Part shown: positions 24,728 through 32,065 of the stretch, in pieces
Layout: the number at the start of each line of letters is the position of its first letter
How positions within the stretch are numbered: the stretch's first letter is position 1
Source of the DNA: Opitutales bacterium
Lineage (GTDB): Bacteria; Verrucomicrobiota; Verrucomicrobiia; Opitutales; UBA953
Direction of reading: 5' to 3'
Length of the DNA stretch: 64,000 bases
Assembly: GCA_017531845.1 (NCBI GenBank)
Contig: JAFXKI010000010.1
Span: 62,001-126,000 of the forward strand
The notes under the pieces: generated by a model
Told to the model about the DNA's origin: nothing
The model's input: the letters and a program-made list of their open reading frames with translations, nothing else
Databases searched by the model: none
Position numbers and translations under genes: made by a program

Positions 24728-25831
24728 TCAATTTCCCTTCACACCGAAGCATTCGAGCAGGCGCGCAAGCTCGTCGTTCCCGCGATATTCAATCAGAATT
24801 TTCCCGGATTTTTTTCCGTGTTTGACCAAAACTTTCGTATGGAAAAATGAGCACAACGTTTTTTCGATACGGAAAATTTCCTCGGAGATCTGGCGAATCA
24901 CCGGTTCGTTATTCGTCGGCGTTCCCGTGAATTTGCCTTCCTTCATACGTTTTGCCAAATCTTCCGCCACGCGCACACTGCACTGCGTTTCTACAAAACG
25001 GCGAGCGAGTACAAGTTGCTGTGCCTTGTCTTCAATCCCGAGCAAAACTTTCGCGTGCCCGACAGAAAGCATTCCCGTCGCGATAAAGCCCTGGATTTCC
25101 GGCTCCAGCGAAAGCAGGCGCAGCATATTGGCGATGGACGAACGGGCTTTGCCGACGCGCTCGGAAACCGCTTCCTGCGTAAGATTGAAATCCCGCATCA
25201 GGCTTCCGAGTCCGAGAGCTTCTTCAATAGGATTTAAATCGGCGCGTTGCAAATTTTCGATAAGAGTCATCGCTGCGCTCGAAGCATCGCTCGCTTTGAC
25301 GACGCGCGCCGGAATCATTTTCAACTTCAAAATTTGGAACGCACGCCAACGGCGTTCGCCGGCGATCAGCTCAAATTGCCCGTCGGCAATTTCACGCACG
25401 ACGATAGGTTGCAAAAGCCCCTCCGCGCGAATGGAATCTGCGAGTTCGCGCAATGCCGCATCATCAAAAGTTTTGCGTGACTGATGCGGGGCAGGAACAA
25501 TCGCCGTAACGGAAATCTCGCGAAACGGAAGCGGGCTCGGCGCGGGAACGGAAGCCGGTGCTTTCTGCGGAGCCGGCGCGGGAACGCTTTCCGGCGTTTT
25601 CTTCTCCGGCTCGGATTGCTGATTCGAAGTTTTTACTGTCGGCTTCGTCGGCGCTTTAATCGGCACGGCGGTCGCTTTTTTCTCAATCGGAAGAGTCGGC
25701 TTTTTCGCCGAAACGGGAACGTTTTTCCCCTTGCGATTAAACGAGGCTGTTTTTGCCTGCGCCACCATCGAATTAGAAATCAAAGAACCGAGTCCGCGAC
25801 CCAGTCCGCTGTTTTTTTTCTGCTGTGCCAT
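24728..25831 (-). CDS. parB: ParB/Spo0J chromosome-partitioning protein
   Basis: 367 residues. After a conserved N-terminus (G-L-G-R-G-L-G-S-L-I) there is a long Ala/Pro/Lys-rich linker (about 20-100), then the ParB CTPase domain with P-x-Q-S-R-K and the nucleotide motif G-E-R-R-W-R-A-F, and a helix-turn-helix (Q-E-A-V-S-E-R-V-G-K-A-R-S-S-I-A-N). A short dimer domain ends the protein. ParB loads at parS sites to organise the origin region. No parA lies next to it, which is unusual, and I found no perfect parS palindrome. The linker contains several copies of the iterated CGGGAACG word, read there as Ala-Gly-Thr, Val-Pro-Ala and similar. Confidence 0.93.
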   Translation of the reverse strand: MAQQKKNSGLGRGLGSLISNSMVAQAKTASFNRKGKNVPVSAKKPTLPIEKKATAVPIKAPTKPTVKTSNQQSEPEKKTPESVPAPAPQKAPASVPAPSPLPFREISVTAIVPAPHQSRKTFDDAALRELADSIRAEGLLQPIVVREIADGQFELIAGERRWRAFQILKLKMIPARVVKASDASSAAMTLIENLQRADLNPIEEALGLGSLMRDFNLTQEAVSERVGKARSSIANMLRLLSLEPEIQGFIATGMLSVGHAKVLLGIEDKAQQLVLARRFVETQCSVRVAEDLAKRMKEGKFTGTPTNNEPVIRQISEEIFRIEKTLCSFFHTKVLVKHGKKSGKILIEYRGNDELARLLECFGVKGN

Positions 25832-25850
25832 CTTTTTAAATTAAAGGAAA

Positions 25851-26444
25851 TCAATTTTTTTGCGGAACAAAAAGAACCTGCCCGGGGAAAATTTTGTTCG
25901 GGTCCAAGCCCGGATTCGCGTAGAGAATCCAGCTCTGTTTCGACTTGTTTTTGGAAATAATTTTTCCGAGAGTGTCTCCGGACTTTACCGTGTATTCGAT
26001 TCCGCTTTCGGGAAAATCCTTCGGCTTGGAAACAGGTTCCGCATTCGACGTTCCCGCCGAGACGGCGTTTACGCTACGCGATAAATCCGCCAACGCGCGA
26101 TTCACTTCCTTGCCGAGCGTCTTAATTTTTTCGTCCGTTTCCGCCGTAATTTCACGTCGCTGAACCGCACTCGCCTCCCGCATTTCCGCGCGCAACGAAG
26201 CGACTTTTGCCGAAATATCATCTGCCGGATTCACTTTTTTTTCCGCAATTTGCAGAAGCCTCGCATTTTCCGCACGCAATTCCTCCAGCTCCGTCCGCAG
26301 GCGCGCGACCTCGCTTCGGAGTGCCGCAACATCTTCGAGCAATCCGGCAAGTTTTGCCTGAGAAATCTGTTGGGAATACGCAGGTCCGGAAAAAACAGCA
26401 AAAATTAACGCCGCAAGAAAGAAAAATTTTGTCTTAAAAATCAT
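25851..26444 (-). CDS. Secreted coiled-coil LysM protein
   Basis: 197 residues from the ATG at 26444, which starts a clear signal peptide (to about residue 25, ending A-Y-S-Q). A long coiled coil with heptads of Leu and Glu/Arg (about 30-110) leads to a C-terminal LysM domain (about 147-197: Y-T-V-K-S-G-D-T-L-G-K-I and F-P-G-Q-V-L-F-V-P-Q), which binds peptidoglycan. It lies 19 bases before parB on the same strand and about 155 bases after dapB. Likely a periplasmic wall-associated structural protein. Confidence 0.85.
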   Translation of the reverse strand: MIFKTKFFFLAALIFAVFSGPAYSQQISQAKLAGLLEDVAALRSEVARLRTELEELRAENARLLQIAEKKVNPADDISAKVASLRAEMREASAVQRREITAETDEKIKTLGKEVNRALADLSRSVNAVSAGTSNAEPVSKPKDFPESGIEYTVKSGDTLGKIISKNKSKQSWILYANPGLDPNKIFPGQVLFVPQKN

Positions 26445-26599
26445 CGCTTTTCCGGAGATTCTCCGAAAAACTCGGCATATTGTCAAAAAGGAAGAATCTG
26501 AAATTTACAATTAGGGACAGGAAACCGGAGGCGCAGCGCATCTTCGCGGTACGGCGCCCGCCGGTTACGTTTTTTGTCCCTGACTCTAAACGTCACCGT

Positions 26600-27328
26600 C
26601 TATTCCAAGCCAAGCACGGCATCCATACCGTAAATCGCCGGAGCTTTACCCACAACCCAACTCGCCGCGTGAACGGCTCCATTGGCAAAAATAGCACGCG
26701 ATTCCGCCTTGTGCGTGAGCTCCACGCGCTCACCTTCGCCTGCAAAAATTACCGTGTGGTCGCCGACAACGCTCCCGCCGCGCAATGCATGCACGCCGAT
26801 TTCTCCGCGGGAACGTTCCCCTACCAAGCCGGAACGCCCGTGCCGCTCCGCTGATTTGTCCGCACCGCGTGCCGCCTCAACAACCGCGAGCAATTTTTCC
26901 GCCGTTCCCGAAGGCGCATCTTTTTTGTGCCGATGATGCATTTCGACAACTTCAATTTCAAAAGACGAATCGAGGAGCTTCGCAGCTTTGCCGACAAGCC
27001 AGTTGAGCACATTTACGCCGACGGAATAGTTCCCCGCCCAGACAATCGGGATTTTTTTCGCCGCCGCTTCAATGCGGGAACGTTCTTCCGCCGTATGCCC
27101 GGTAGTCCCGATAACGAGGGGTTTTCCGGCATCCGCACAAGCTTCCGCCAGTGCCGGCGTTACTTCATGAAAAGAAAAATCAACGGCAACATCACACGCC
27201 GCGACGGCTTCCGGCGTGAACGTTTCACCGATATCACACTTCGAGACAATTTCCGCGCCCGCGCTCTGCGCAGCAACGATTATCGCTTGCCCCATGCGTC
27301 CCTTGTATCCGTTTAATAAAATTTTCAT
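26600..27328 (-). CDS. dapB: 4-hydroxy-tetrahydrodipicolinate reductase
   Basis: 242 residues, slightly shorter than the E. coli enzyme. The N-terminal nucleotide-binding motif G-Y-K-G-R-M-G-Q, the G-T-T-G-H loop near residue 75 and the catalytic/binding motif H-H-R-H-K-K-D-A-P-S-G-T-A near 133 are all present. It performs the NAD(P)H-dependent step of the diaminopimelate/lysine pathway. No other dap gene is adjacent. Within the gene, two opposite copies of the iterated word fuse into GGGAACGTTCCC (around 26811). Confidence 0.94.
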   Translation of the reverse strand: MKILLNGYKGRMGQAIIVAAQSAGAEIVSKCDIGETFTPEAVAACDVAVDFSFHEVTPALAEACADAGKPLVIGTTGHTAEERSRIEAAAKKIPIVWAGNYSVGVNVLNWLVGKAAKLLDSSFEIEVVEMHHRHKKDAPSGTAEKLLAVVEAARGADKSAERHGRSGLVGERSRGEIGVHALRGGSVVGDHTVIFAGEGERVELTHKAESRAIFANGAVHAASWVVGKAPAIYGMDAVLGLE

Positions 27329-27526
27329 AGGCTCTTTTTAATCACGAAACGAAAAGAAAGAAAAATAAAAAGAGAAAAACACTGCGCAAACGGAATAAAA
27401 AATCCGCACCTCCAACAAGGGAAAAACACGGCTATTTATACAGGTGTAACGAAAGTCTAAAACCTCTTCCCTAAAAACGCCCTTTTCACCTGTTTTTGCC
27501 CCGTTCCGCACAATTTACAGCAAATA

Positions 27527-27572
27527 CAAAAAAAAAAGCCCGCAAACCCTTTATTTATCAGGTCCGCAGGCA
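27527..27572 (-). terminator. Terminator of the tRNA cluster
   Basis: On the minus strand a GCCTGCGGACC/GGGTTTGCGGGC stem (with G-U pairs) is followed by a run of about ten T, directly after tRNA-Ser. Confidence 0.8.
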
Positions 27573-27581
27573 ACTTTATAG

Positions 27582-27673
27582 TGGCGGAGAGAGGGGGATT
27601 CGAACCCCCGGTAGGTTATGACACCTACGACGATTTAGCAAACCGCTGCCTTCAGCCACTCAGCCATCTCTCC
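27582..27673 (-). tRNA. tRNA-Ser (GCT)
   Basis: 92 bases with encoded CCA. Acceptor GGAGAGA pairs with TCTCTCC, the anticodon loop reads GCT, and a long variable arm (GTAGGTG...AACCTAC type) identifies a serine tRNA. T-loop GGTTCGAATCC is standard. Confidence 0.95.
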
Positions 27674-27682
27674 TATAAAAAC

Positions 27683-27756
27683 TGGTGCGGCTAACCAGAT
27701 TCGAACTGGTGTCACCACTTTGGAAGAGTGGGGTCCTACCACTGAACGATAGCCGC
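27683..27756 (-). tRNA. tRNA-Gly (TCC)
   Basis: 74 bases with encoded CCA. Acceptor GCGGCTA pairs with TAGCCGC; the anticodon loop CTTCCAA gives TCC, reading GGA/GGG. The T-loop is AGTTCGAATCT. It is the middle gene of three. Confidence 0.95.
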
Positions 27757-27770
27757 ACAAAAAAAGGAAA

Positions 27771-27847
27771 TGGTGGGAGTAGCAGAAGTCGAATCTGCGA
27801 CCTTTTGCGTGTCATGCAAACGCTCTAACCAACTGAGCTATACCCCC
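27771..27847 (-). tRNA. tRNA-Val (GAC)
   Basis: 77 bases with encoded CCA. Acceptor GGGGGTA pairs with TACTCCC (one G-U). The anticodon stem TTTGC/GCAAA closes a 7-base loop ATGACAC, giving anticodon GAC. It is the first gene of the cluster, with a plausible promoter just upstream. Confidence 0.93.
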
Positions 27848-27865
27848 GTAAAAGAAGTAAGAGTA

Positions 27866-27894
27866 AGTATCTTACTTTTACGCGCCATTGGCAA
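27866..27894 (-). promoter_or_regulatory. Probable promoter of the tRNA cluster
   Basis: On the minus strand TTGCCA (27889-27894) and GATACT (27866-27871) are separated by 17 bases, placing transcription start near 27859, about 12 bases before tRNA-Val. The same segment has a GTAAAAGTAAG/CTTACTTTTAC symmetry that could instead be a hairpin. Confidence 0.45.
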
Positions 27895-27920
27895 GCTTTT
27901 TTTTTTCTAATTCTCTTTTT

Positions 27921-29216
27921 TTATTTCAAGAGCCAGATCTGATTGCTTTGCGAAACAAGCTCGGCATCCCTGAAACGCACCCAGTGCTCCTTCGCAAAAT
28001 CGCCCCATGAGTTAGACACGCACAATTCTTTTGTTTTCATGTTATACCCGATTATCAAGCACACATGAGCCGATTTGCGAGCCTCCTCCGGAGAAAATTC
28101 CAAATCCTCCATTGCGCTTAGCCGTTTTGCCCAGGCGGGAGCGCCGACGGCAGCCGTTCTTTCCGACGTCTGCCCCGTCATTCGATCTTCGTATTCCGGC
28201 GTGCTATACATTGCCCAAATCAACGGCACTCCGCGATCCACGGATTGACGTACTTTTGACAAGCTCAATTTCTGAGAAGAAAACGCCAATTTATTCTTTT
28301 TTACAACAGGAGCCAAACCTCTTACCGTAGCAGAAAGCGAAGTTCCCCCGCCGACGCCCGTTCCCGCAAGCTCTGCGATTTTATGCATGTCCAGATCGTC
28401 GATGCCGTAATAACGCAACACACGCTCAACAGTCGCGGGAACGCAATAGCCCTTCTGCCCTTGATTCACCATAGGAATATTGGAAATGAGCACATCTCCG
28501 TTTTCCCGTTTTTCCAAATTCAGAGAAAGCTTCCCGCCGGACTTTACACGCTCCGCAACCGAAGAAGTCAATTCGCCGAATCGCGATACAGGCACAACGA
28601 ACACACGGACGAACTCGTTCTTCTGCGCATCTAAAACAAAAACCGTTTCGCCACGCTTCCATGCCTCCGCACGGCGGCGCAATTTTCCCGCACCGATCGA
28701 GCATTTCCGCTTTTCCCCTAAAGACTCAAGCGCAACCATTACCCGACTCAAACAATCCCGCCACGCTCCTTCGGAAAATTCTTCTTTTTGCGACGCCCGC
28801 GCCTCACTCCCGTATCCCATTCCCGCCCGAGAAGTGGAATCCCCTTTATTGAAAAACATGATTTCGACACGCACGGGAACGCCTTTTTCGGACTCTATCT
28901 TAACCTGCTCCGCGCCGACACCGAAAATTTTTCGTCCCGACCAATAAGCCGCCGCGACCGTCCGCCCGCCGGAAGCCGCCGCCTCAGCAAGCTCCCAACG
29001 CGCCTGCCACACGGAAAGCAATTTGCTCACAGGCGCACCCCACAAATCGCCGACAGAATCCGCGAACTCCTCCACCGAAATTACACTTACCGCCTTCGCC
29101 GTCCCAATCTCACCGGAACCAGGCTTTTCCTGCGCCCACATAGGTTGAAATCCTCCGCCTCCCAACCCGGCGGCAAACACAAGAACACAAACAATCTTTT
29201 TAAATTTATTTATCAT
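27921..29216 (-). CDS. Secreted C39-like cysteine peptidase domain protein
   Basis: 431 residues from the ATG at 29216, which opens a signal peptide (to about residue 28, ending W-A-Q). The first 230 residues are of unknown fold. The C-terminal 190 form a papain-like Peptidase_C39_2 domain: catalytic Cys in Q-G-Q-K-G-Y-C-V-P-A-T, His in S-A-H-V-C-L-I-I-G-Y-N and the Asn of S-N-S-W-G-D. Such proteins are extracytoplasmic proteases or protease-like binding proteins. It follows the DUF167 gene by 11 bases, so ftsB-like, DUF167 and this gene form one unit. The substrate is unknown. Confidence 0.82.
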   Translation of the reverse strand: MINKFKKIVCVLVFAAGLGGGGFQPMWAQEKPGSGEIGTAKAVSVISVEEFADSVGDLWGAPVSKLLSVWQARWELAEAAASGGRTVAAAYWSGRKIFGVGAEQVKIESEKGVPVRVEIMFFNKGDSTSRAGMGYGSEARASQKEEFSEGAWRDCLSRVMVALESLGEKRKCSIGAGKLRRRAEAWKRGETVFVLDAQKNEFVRVFVVPVSRFGELTSSVAERVKSGGKLSLNLEKRENGDVLISNIPMVNQGQKGYCVPATVERVLRYYGIDDLDMHKIAELAGTGVGGGTSLSATVRGLAPVVKKNKLAFSSQKLSLSKVRQSVDRGVPLIWAMYSTPEYEDRMTGQTSERTAAVGAPAWAKRLSAMEDLEFSPEEARKSAHVCLIIGYNMKTKELCVSNSWGDFAKEHWVRFRDAELVSQSNQIWLLK

Positions 29217-29227
29217 AAAGAAAACAC

Positions 29228-29524
29228 TCACTTGCGTCCGCTTTCCGGCAAGACAAAACCAAACATCGATTCCGCGCGCCCCCGGGAACAACCCTCCACC
29301 TTCAAAATTTTATCGCGGGAAGTTTCTCCGGAAACAACCGAAACCGCCCTTTTGGGCAGGGAAAGCGTTCCCGCCAAAAAAGCCGCAAGCTCCGCATTCG
29401 CCCGTCCGCCCTCCGGCACCGCCTGAACCTTGATTTTTACAGCGTCCCCGAGCGTTCCCGCAAATTGCGTTTTTTTTGCATTCGGAACCGCCCTCACACG
29501 CAACAGAAAAAAATCGTCCGCCAT
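29228..29524 (-). CDS. DUF167/YggU family protein
   Basis: 98 residues from the ATG at 29524, with a GGAG Shine-Dalgarno about ten bases upstream. The family pattern is evident: L-R-V-R-A-V-P-N-A-K-K at the start and A-x-P-E-G-G-R-A-N-A-E-L near residue 39, then V-V-S-G-E-T-S-R-D-K. The biochemical function of this small conserved family is not established. It begins 5 bases after the FtsB-like stop. Confidence 0.88.
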   Translation of the reverse strand: MADDFFLLRVRAVPNAKKTQFAGTLGDAVKIKVQAVPEGGRANAELAAFLAGTLSLPKRAVSVVSGETSRDKILKVEGCSRGRAESMFGFVLPESGRK

Positions 29525-29529
29525 AAAAG

Positions 29530-29832
29530 TCAAACTCCGTCCGGACGAATCACCACTTCCCCATCAACCGCCCCCCCCGTAATCTCCCGAGCCTCCGCCC
29601 CGACAAAATCCGGGTCCTTAATCATTCTATCCGTATATTCGCGCAACTCTTCCGCCCGACGCTCAAACTGCGCACGCTCCTCCGCCTTCGCGCGCTCCTG
29701 CTCCACCAGGCGATCACGCTCCTCCTGCGCACGATCTAAACTTTCATAAAAAAATATAATCTCCACTCCCCAAAGAACGGCGAGAACAGCAAAAACAACA
29801 ACGGAAACTGTATTATTTTTCTTCGGAGGCAT
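29530..29832 (-). CDS. FtsB/DivIC-like septum formation initiator
   Basis: 100 residues: a short basic cytoplasmic tail, one transmembrane helix (about 9-29), a charged coiled coil (about 32-72) and the closing block D-P-D-F-V-G-A-E-A-R-E-I-T with G-E-V-V-I-R, which resembles the conserved end of FtsB/DivIC proteins. These bitopic proteins join FtsL and FtsQ in the divisome. It heads a small operon with DUF167 and the C39-like protein. The assignment rests on architecture plus the C-terminal motif. Confidence 0.75.
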   Translation of the reverse strand: MPPKKNNTVSVVVFAVLAVLWGVEIIFFYESLDRAQEERDRLVEQERAKAEERAQFERRAEELREYTDRMIKDPDFVGAEAREITGGAVDGEVVIRPDGV

Positions 29833-29845
29833 AGCAAAAAAAAAA

Positions 29846-29872
29846 GCGTTCCCGAATCTATCTCCGGGAACA
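29846..29872. repeat. Facing pair of the iterated word upstream of the FtsB-like gene
   Basis: GCGTTCCCG and CGGGAACAC around a 9-base loop, preceded by a long A-run. It lies in the leader of the FtsB-like gene and could end transcripts coming from rpsU. Confidence 0.5.
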
Positions 29873-30040
29873 CAAAGCGAAAAGAAAAAAAAATACGAGA
29901 GAAATTGCCTCTGCTGTTTTTACGGGAAAGACAGACTCCTACCGCCTAAGTGTCGCAGAAATGAGGCTAAGGAGAAGTCCCCCACCCGCAAAGCGTTCCC
30001 GCGTAAAAAAAAAGAACTATCTTCCGCAATTAGCATAAAA

Positions 30041-30079
30041 AAAAGCCTCCGCGAAAAAAAAAATCGACAGAGGCTTTTT
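30041..30079 (-). terminator. Terminator of the rpsU-small basic protein unit
   Basis: AAAAGCCTC and GAGGCTTTT form a short stem around an A-rich loop, just after the stop of the small basic protein gene on the minus strand, with a T-run following on that strand. Confidence 0.7.
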
Positions 30080-30092
30080 CTGAAAGAAGCGA

Positions 30093-30251
30093 TTAGGCTT
30101 CCGGACGCGTTTTCGGGAGATTGGTCAAGCGTGTGCGCTTTTCGTCCCACTGTCCGCGTTTTTTGAGCAAATCAATGCGTTCAAAACGTTTGAGAACGGT
30201 GCGATTCGTAGAACCTGCCGCCGCGCTTTTAAAACTGTTGTGCTGAGACAT
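30093..30251 (-). CDS. Verrucomicrobia/Chlamydiae-type small basic protein
   Basis: 52 residues, below the size most gene callers accept. Start ATG at 30251, stop TAA at 30093. The sequence starts M-S-Q-H-N-S-F, continues with T-V-L-K-R-F-E-R-I-D-L-L-K-K-R-G and W-D-E-K-R, and ends with L-P-K-T-R-P-E. It is strongly basic. I recognise it as the small basic protein family (TIGR04137, as I recall) confined to Chlamydiae and Verrucomicrobia relatives and tied to ribosomal loci. It follows rpsU by 45 bases and is followed by a terminator. A ribosome-associated role is an inference from size, charge and context. Confidence 0.82.
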   Translation of the reverse strand: MSQHNSFKSAAAGSTNRTVLKRFERIDLLKKRGQWDEKRTRLTNLPKTRPEA

Positions 30252-30296
30252 GATAATTCCTTTGTATTTAACGAGGTTTATCGCCGAATAAGCGAA

Positions 30297-30497
30297 TTAC
30301 ATATTTTCGTAGCGCTGGCGGAGCATATTATTGAACGCCTGAACTTTTTTCTTGCGACGGCGTTCTTCACACGGTTTTTCGAAGTAGCGCTTCGCACGAA
30401 CGTCGCGAATAATGTTTTCGCGATCGAGTTTTTTCTTCATGCGGCGAATCGCCTTGTCCATGCTTTCACCTTTGCGAATCTTGATTTCTACGGGCAT
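30297..30497 (-). CDS. rpsU: 30S ribosomal protein S21
   Basis: 66 residues, the usual length. Typical features are V-x-I-R-K-G-E-S-M-D-K-A-I-R-R near the start and the lysine/arginine-rich F-E-K-P-C-E-E-R-R-R-K-K-K segment. It is divergent from rpmB and is followed by the small basic protein gene. No copy of the iterated word is present. Confidence 0.95.
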   Translation of the reverse strand: MPVEIKIRKGESMDKAIRRMKKKLDRENIIRDVRAKRYFEKPCEERRRKKKVQAFNNMLRQRYENM

Positions 30498-30680
30498 TGG
30501 ATTTCTGTTTGTTTGAAAATTGGTTAAAAAGGAAACGTGAATATGGATTTTTCACGGGAACGCGTCAAATCTTTTTTTTTTAGATAAAATACAAAAAAGT
30601 TCTTGCCTTGAATCTTCTTTTTGTAGATGCTTGTGCTTCATTTTCAAAATTTAACATAAAACGCAAGAGAGATAAGAATC

Positions 30681-30911
30681 ATGTCACGAGTTTGCGCAGT
30701 TACAGGCAAGCGCCCGGTTAAGGGTCGCCGCATCGTCCACAAAGGTCAAAGCAAGAAAAGCGGAGGTATCGGTCTTCAGCTCGTTAAGCAGACGAAGCGC
30801 ACGTTCCGTCCGAATCTTCAACGCATCCGCGTGAAACTTCCGAACGGCAGCATCAAACGCCTTTGGATTTCCGTGAAAGCCCTCAAGGCAGGCCTCGTCG
30901 AAAAAGTCTAA
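30681..30911 (+). CDS. rpmB: 50S ribosomal protein L28
   Basis: 76 residues. M-S-R-V-C-A-V-T-G-K-R-P, the N-terminal signature with a zinc-ribbon remnant cysteine, and K-R-T-F-R-P-N-L-Q near the middle identify L28. A GAGAGAT purine patch precedes the start. The gene is monocistronic with its own terminator and lacks the iterated word. Confidence 0.96.
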   Translation: MSRVCAVTGKRPVKGRRIVHKGQSKKSGGIGLQLVKQTKRTFRPNLQRIRVKLPNGSIKRLWISVKALKAGLVEKV

Positions 30912-30948
30912 TCCGCTTCGGCGAATCATGTTCCCTCACGGGAACGCA

Positions 30949-30984
30949 AAAAACTCCGCAGGAATCCCTGCGGAGTTTTTTTTT
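30949..30984 (+). terminator. Terminator of rpmB
   Basis: AACTCCGCAGG and CCTGCGGAGTT around a 4-base loop, followed by a run of T. A copy of GGGAACG lies a few bases before the stem. Confidence 0.88.
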
Positions 30985-31003
30985 ATGTCCGGAACACCCG
31001 ACC

Positions 31004-31213
31004 TCATCGGTGCCGGCGACGAGATGCCACCAACGCCAGCGCGCCGACACCAGCCAACAACCCGAACGCAGACGGCTCAGGAATGGAGTTGACGGCAGAA
31101 ATAACTTTATTTACCCGCCCCAGATAATTGTTTCCGGATCCTTGATCCCAAACAGCCATTCGCCTTTCGTCAAACCCACACCACGTCGCGTTGCTGTTGC
31201 TAATTGTAATCAA
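31004..31213 (-). pseudogene. Remnant of a PEP-CTERM protein gene
   Basis: About 69 codons ending in the PEP-CTERM tail (I-P-E-P-S-A-F-G-L-L, hydrophobic helix, terminal S-R-R-R-H-R), almost the same tail as the intact gene at 13435 (its DNA is also similar). No ATG start, ribosome-binding site or signal peptide precedes it; the frame opens only at a TTG that overlaps the end of tatC. The residues before the tail look like the end of a PEP-CTERM passenger domain. The simplest reading is a 5'-deleted copy left behind after a rearrangement next to tatC. Confidence 0.7.
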
Positions 31214-31949
31214 CGCTTCGCTCGACGGTTTTCCGTTTCAAAAAGAAATCCCCGACGAAAACCGCCGCCAAATACAATCCGAAGAGCAATCCGGAAAACG
31301 CCACCAGTGCCACGGGATCGCCGATCGGCGAAACGACAAGAACGCAAACAAGAATCCCCGACAACACCCAACGCCATTTTTCCAAAAGCGTCTCCTTCGA
31401 GACCAATTCCGCATACAACAAAAATCCTACCGCCAGCGGAAGCTCAAACATCAGCCCGGAAAAAAGCACCAACGCGACCACAAAGAAGTAATAATCTTCC
31501 GCGAGCCAATTCATCTGCAAACCCAAGTGTTCCGCAATCCAATACGGAAGCGCCACCGAAACCGGTGCCAACCAAAAAAACGCAACTGCCGCCCCTGCAA
31601 GAAAAAGCCCGCTCGAAACCGCACAAAACGAAACCAGACGGGAACGCTCCTTTGCAGAAAACGCCGGAGCCACAAACTTTCCGAGACGATAAAGCACAAA
31701 CGGTCCCGCAAAAAAAATCCCACCCAACACCGCGATATAAAACAAAATCGAAAACGTATCCATGAAGCGCATTACCGTCAGCACCTGCGTTTCTTTTTCG
31801 GGAATCCCCGACGCCTGCTCCAACGGCAAGCGCAGGAATTCAAAAATCGGCTTCGAAAAAACCAACGCCAGCGTTCCCGCCCCGGCGAACGACACAAGGC
31901 AAATCGCTAACGTTGAGCGCAACTCTTCAAGATGCTCCCAAAACGACAT
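31200..31949 (-). CDS. tatC: Sec-independent translocase protein TatC
   Basis: 249 residues from the ATG at 31949, which gives the canonical TatC N-terminus M-S-F-W-E-H-L-E-E-L-R. Six transmembrane helices follow, with the family Pro-rich loop after helix two (F-A-G-P-F-V-L-Y-R-L-G-K-F-V-A-P) and F-E-L-P-L-A-V-G near residue 170. TatC is the receptor for twin-arginine signal peptides in the inner membrane. A longer in-frame extension overlaps rlmB and is not TatC-like. No tatA/B gene is adjacent. The last residues overlap the open frame of the PEP-CTERM remnant. Confidence 0.92.
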   Translation of the reverse strand: MSFWEHLEELRSTLAICLVSFAGAGTLALVFSKPIFEFLRLPLEQASGIPEKETQVLTVMRFMDTFSILFYIAVLGGIFFAGPFVLYRLGKFVAPAFSAKERSRLVSFCAVSSGLFLAGAAVAFFWLAPVSVALPYWIAEHLGLQMNWLAEDYYFFVVALVLFSGLMFELPLAVGFLLYAELVSKETLLEKWRWVLSGILVCVLVVSPIGDPVALVAFSGLLFGLYLAAVFVGDFFLKRKTVERSVDYN

Positions 31950-32065
31950 TTCCCCGGACACGTTCCCGCTTTCGCCCGTCAACGAAACCGCCTCTCCTTT
32001 TTCTTCCTCCTCCAAGCGCAAAATCCCTCTATTTTTAAATTGCGGAAACGATACCCTGAATTTTT

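Noticed and set aside
27771-27847. Reading of this tRNA as tRNA-Met or tRNA-Ile2 (CAT)
   Set aside because: The letters CAT lie across the stem-loop boundary. Pairing TTTGC with GCAAA leaves a 7-base loop ATGACAC, whose centre is GAC, so the tRNA is valine.
29920-30150. 76-codon minus-strand frame across the rpsU terminator
   Set aside because: It overlaps the small basic protein gene in another frame and runs through a terminator hairpin; the 52-residue protein is the recognised product.
31004-31213. Complete small PEP-CTERM protein
   Set aside because: There is no ATG, ribosome-binding site or signal peptide, and the frame begins within the end of tatC; a remnant is more likely.
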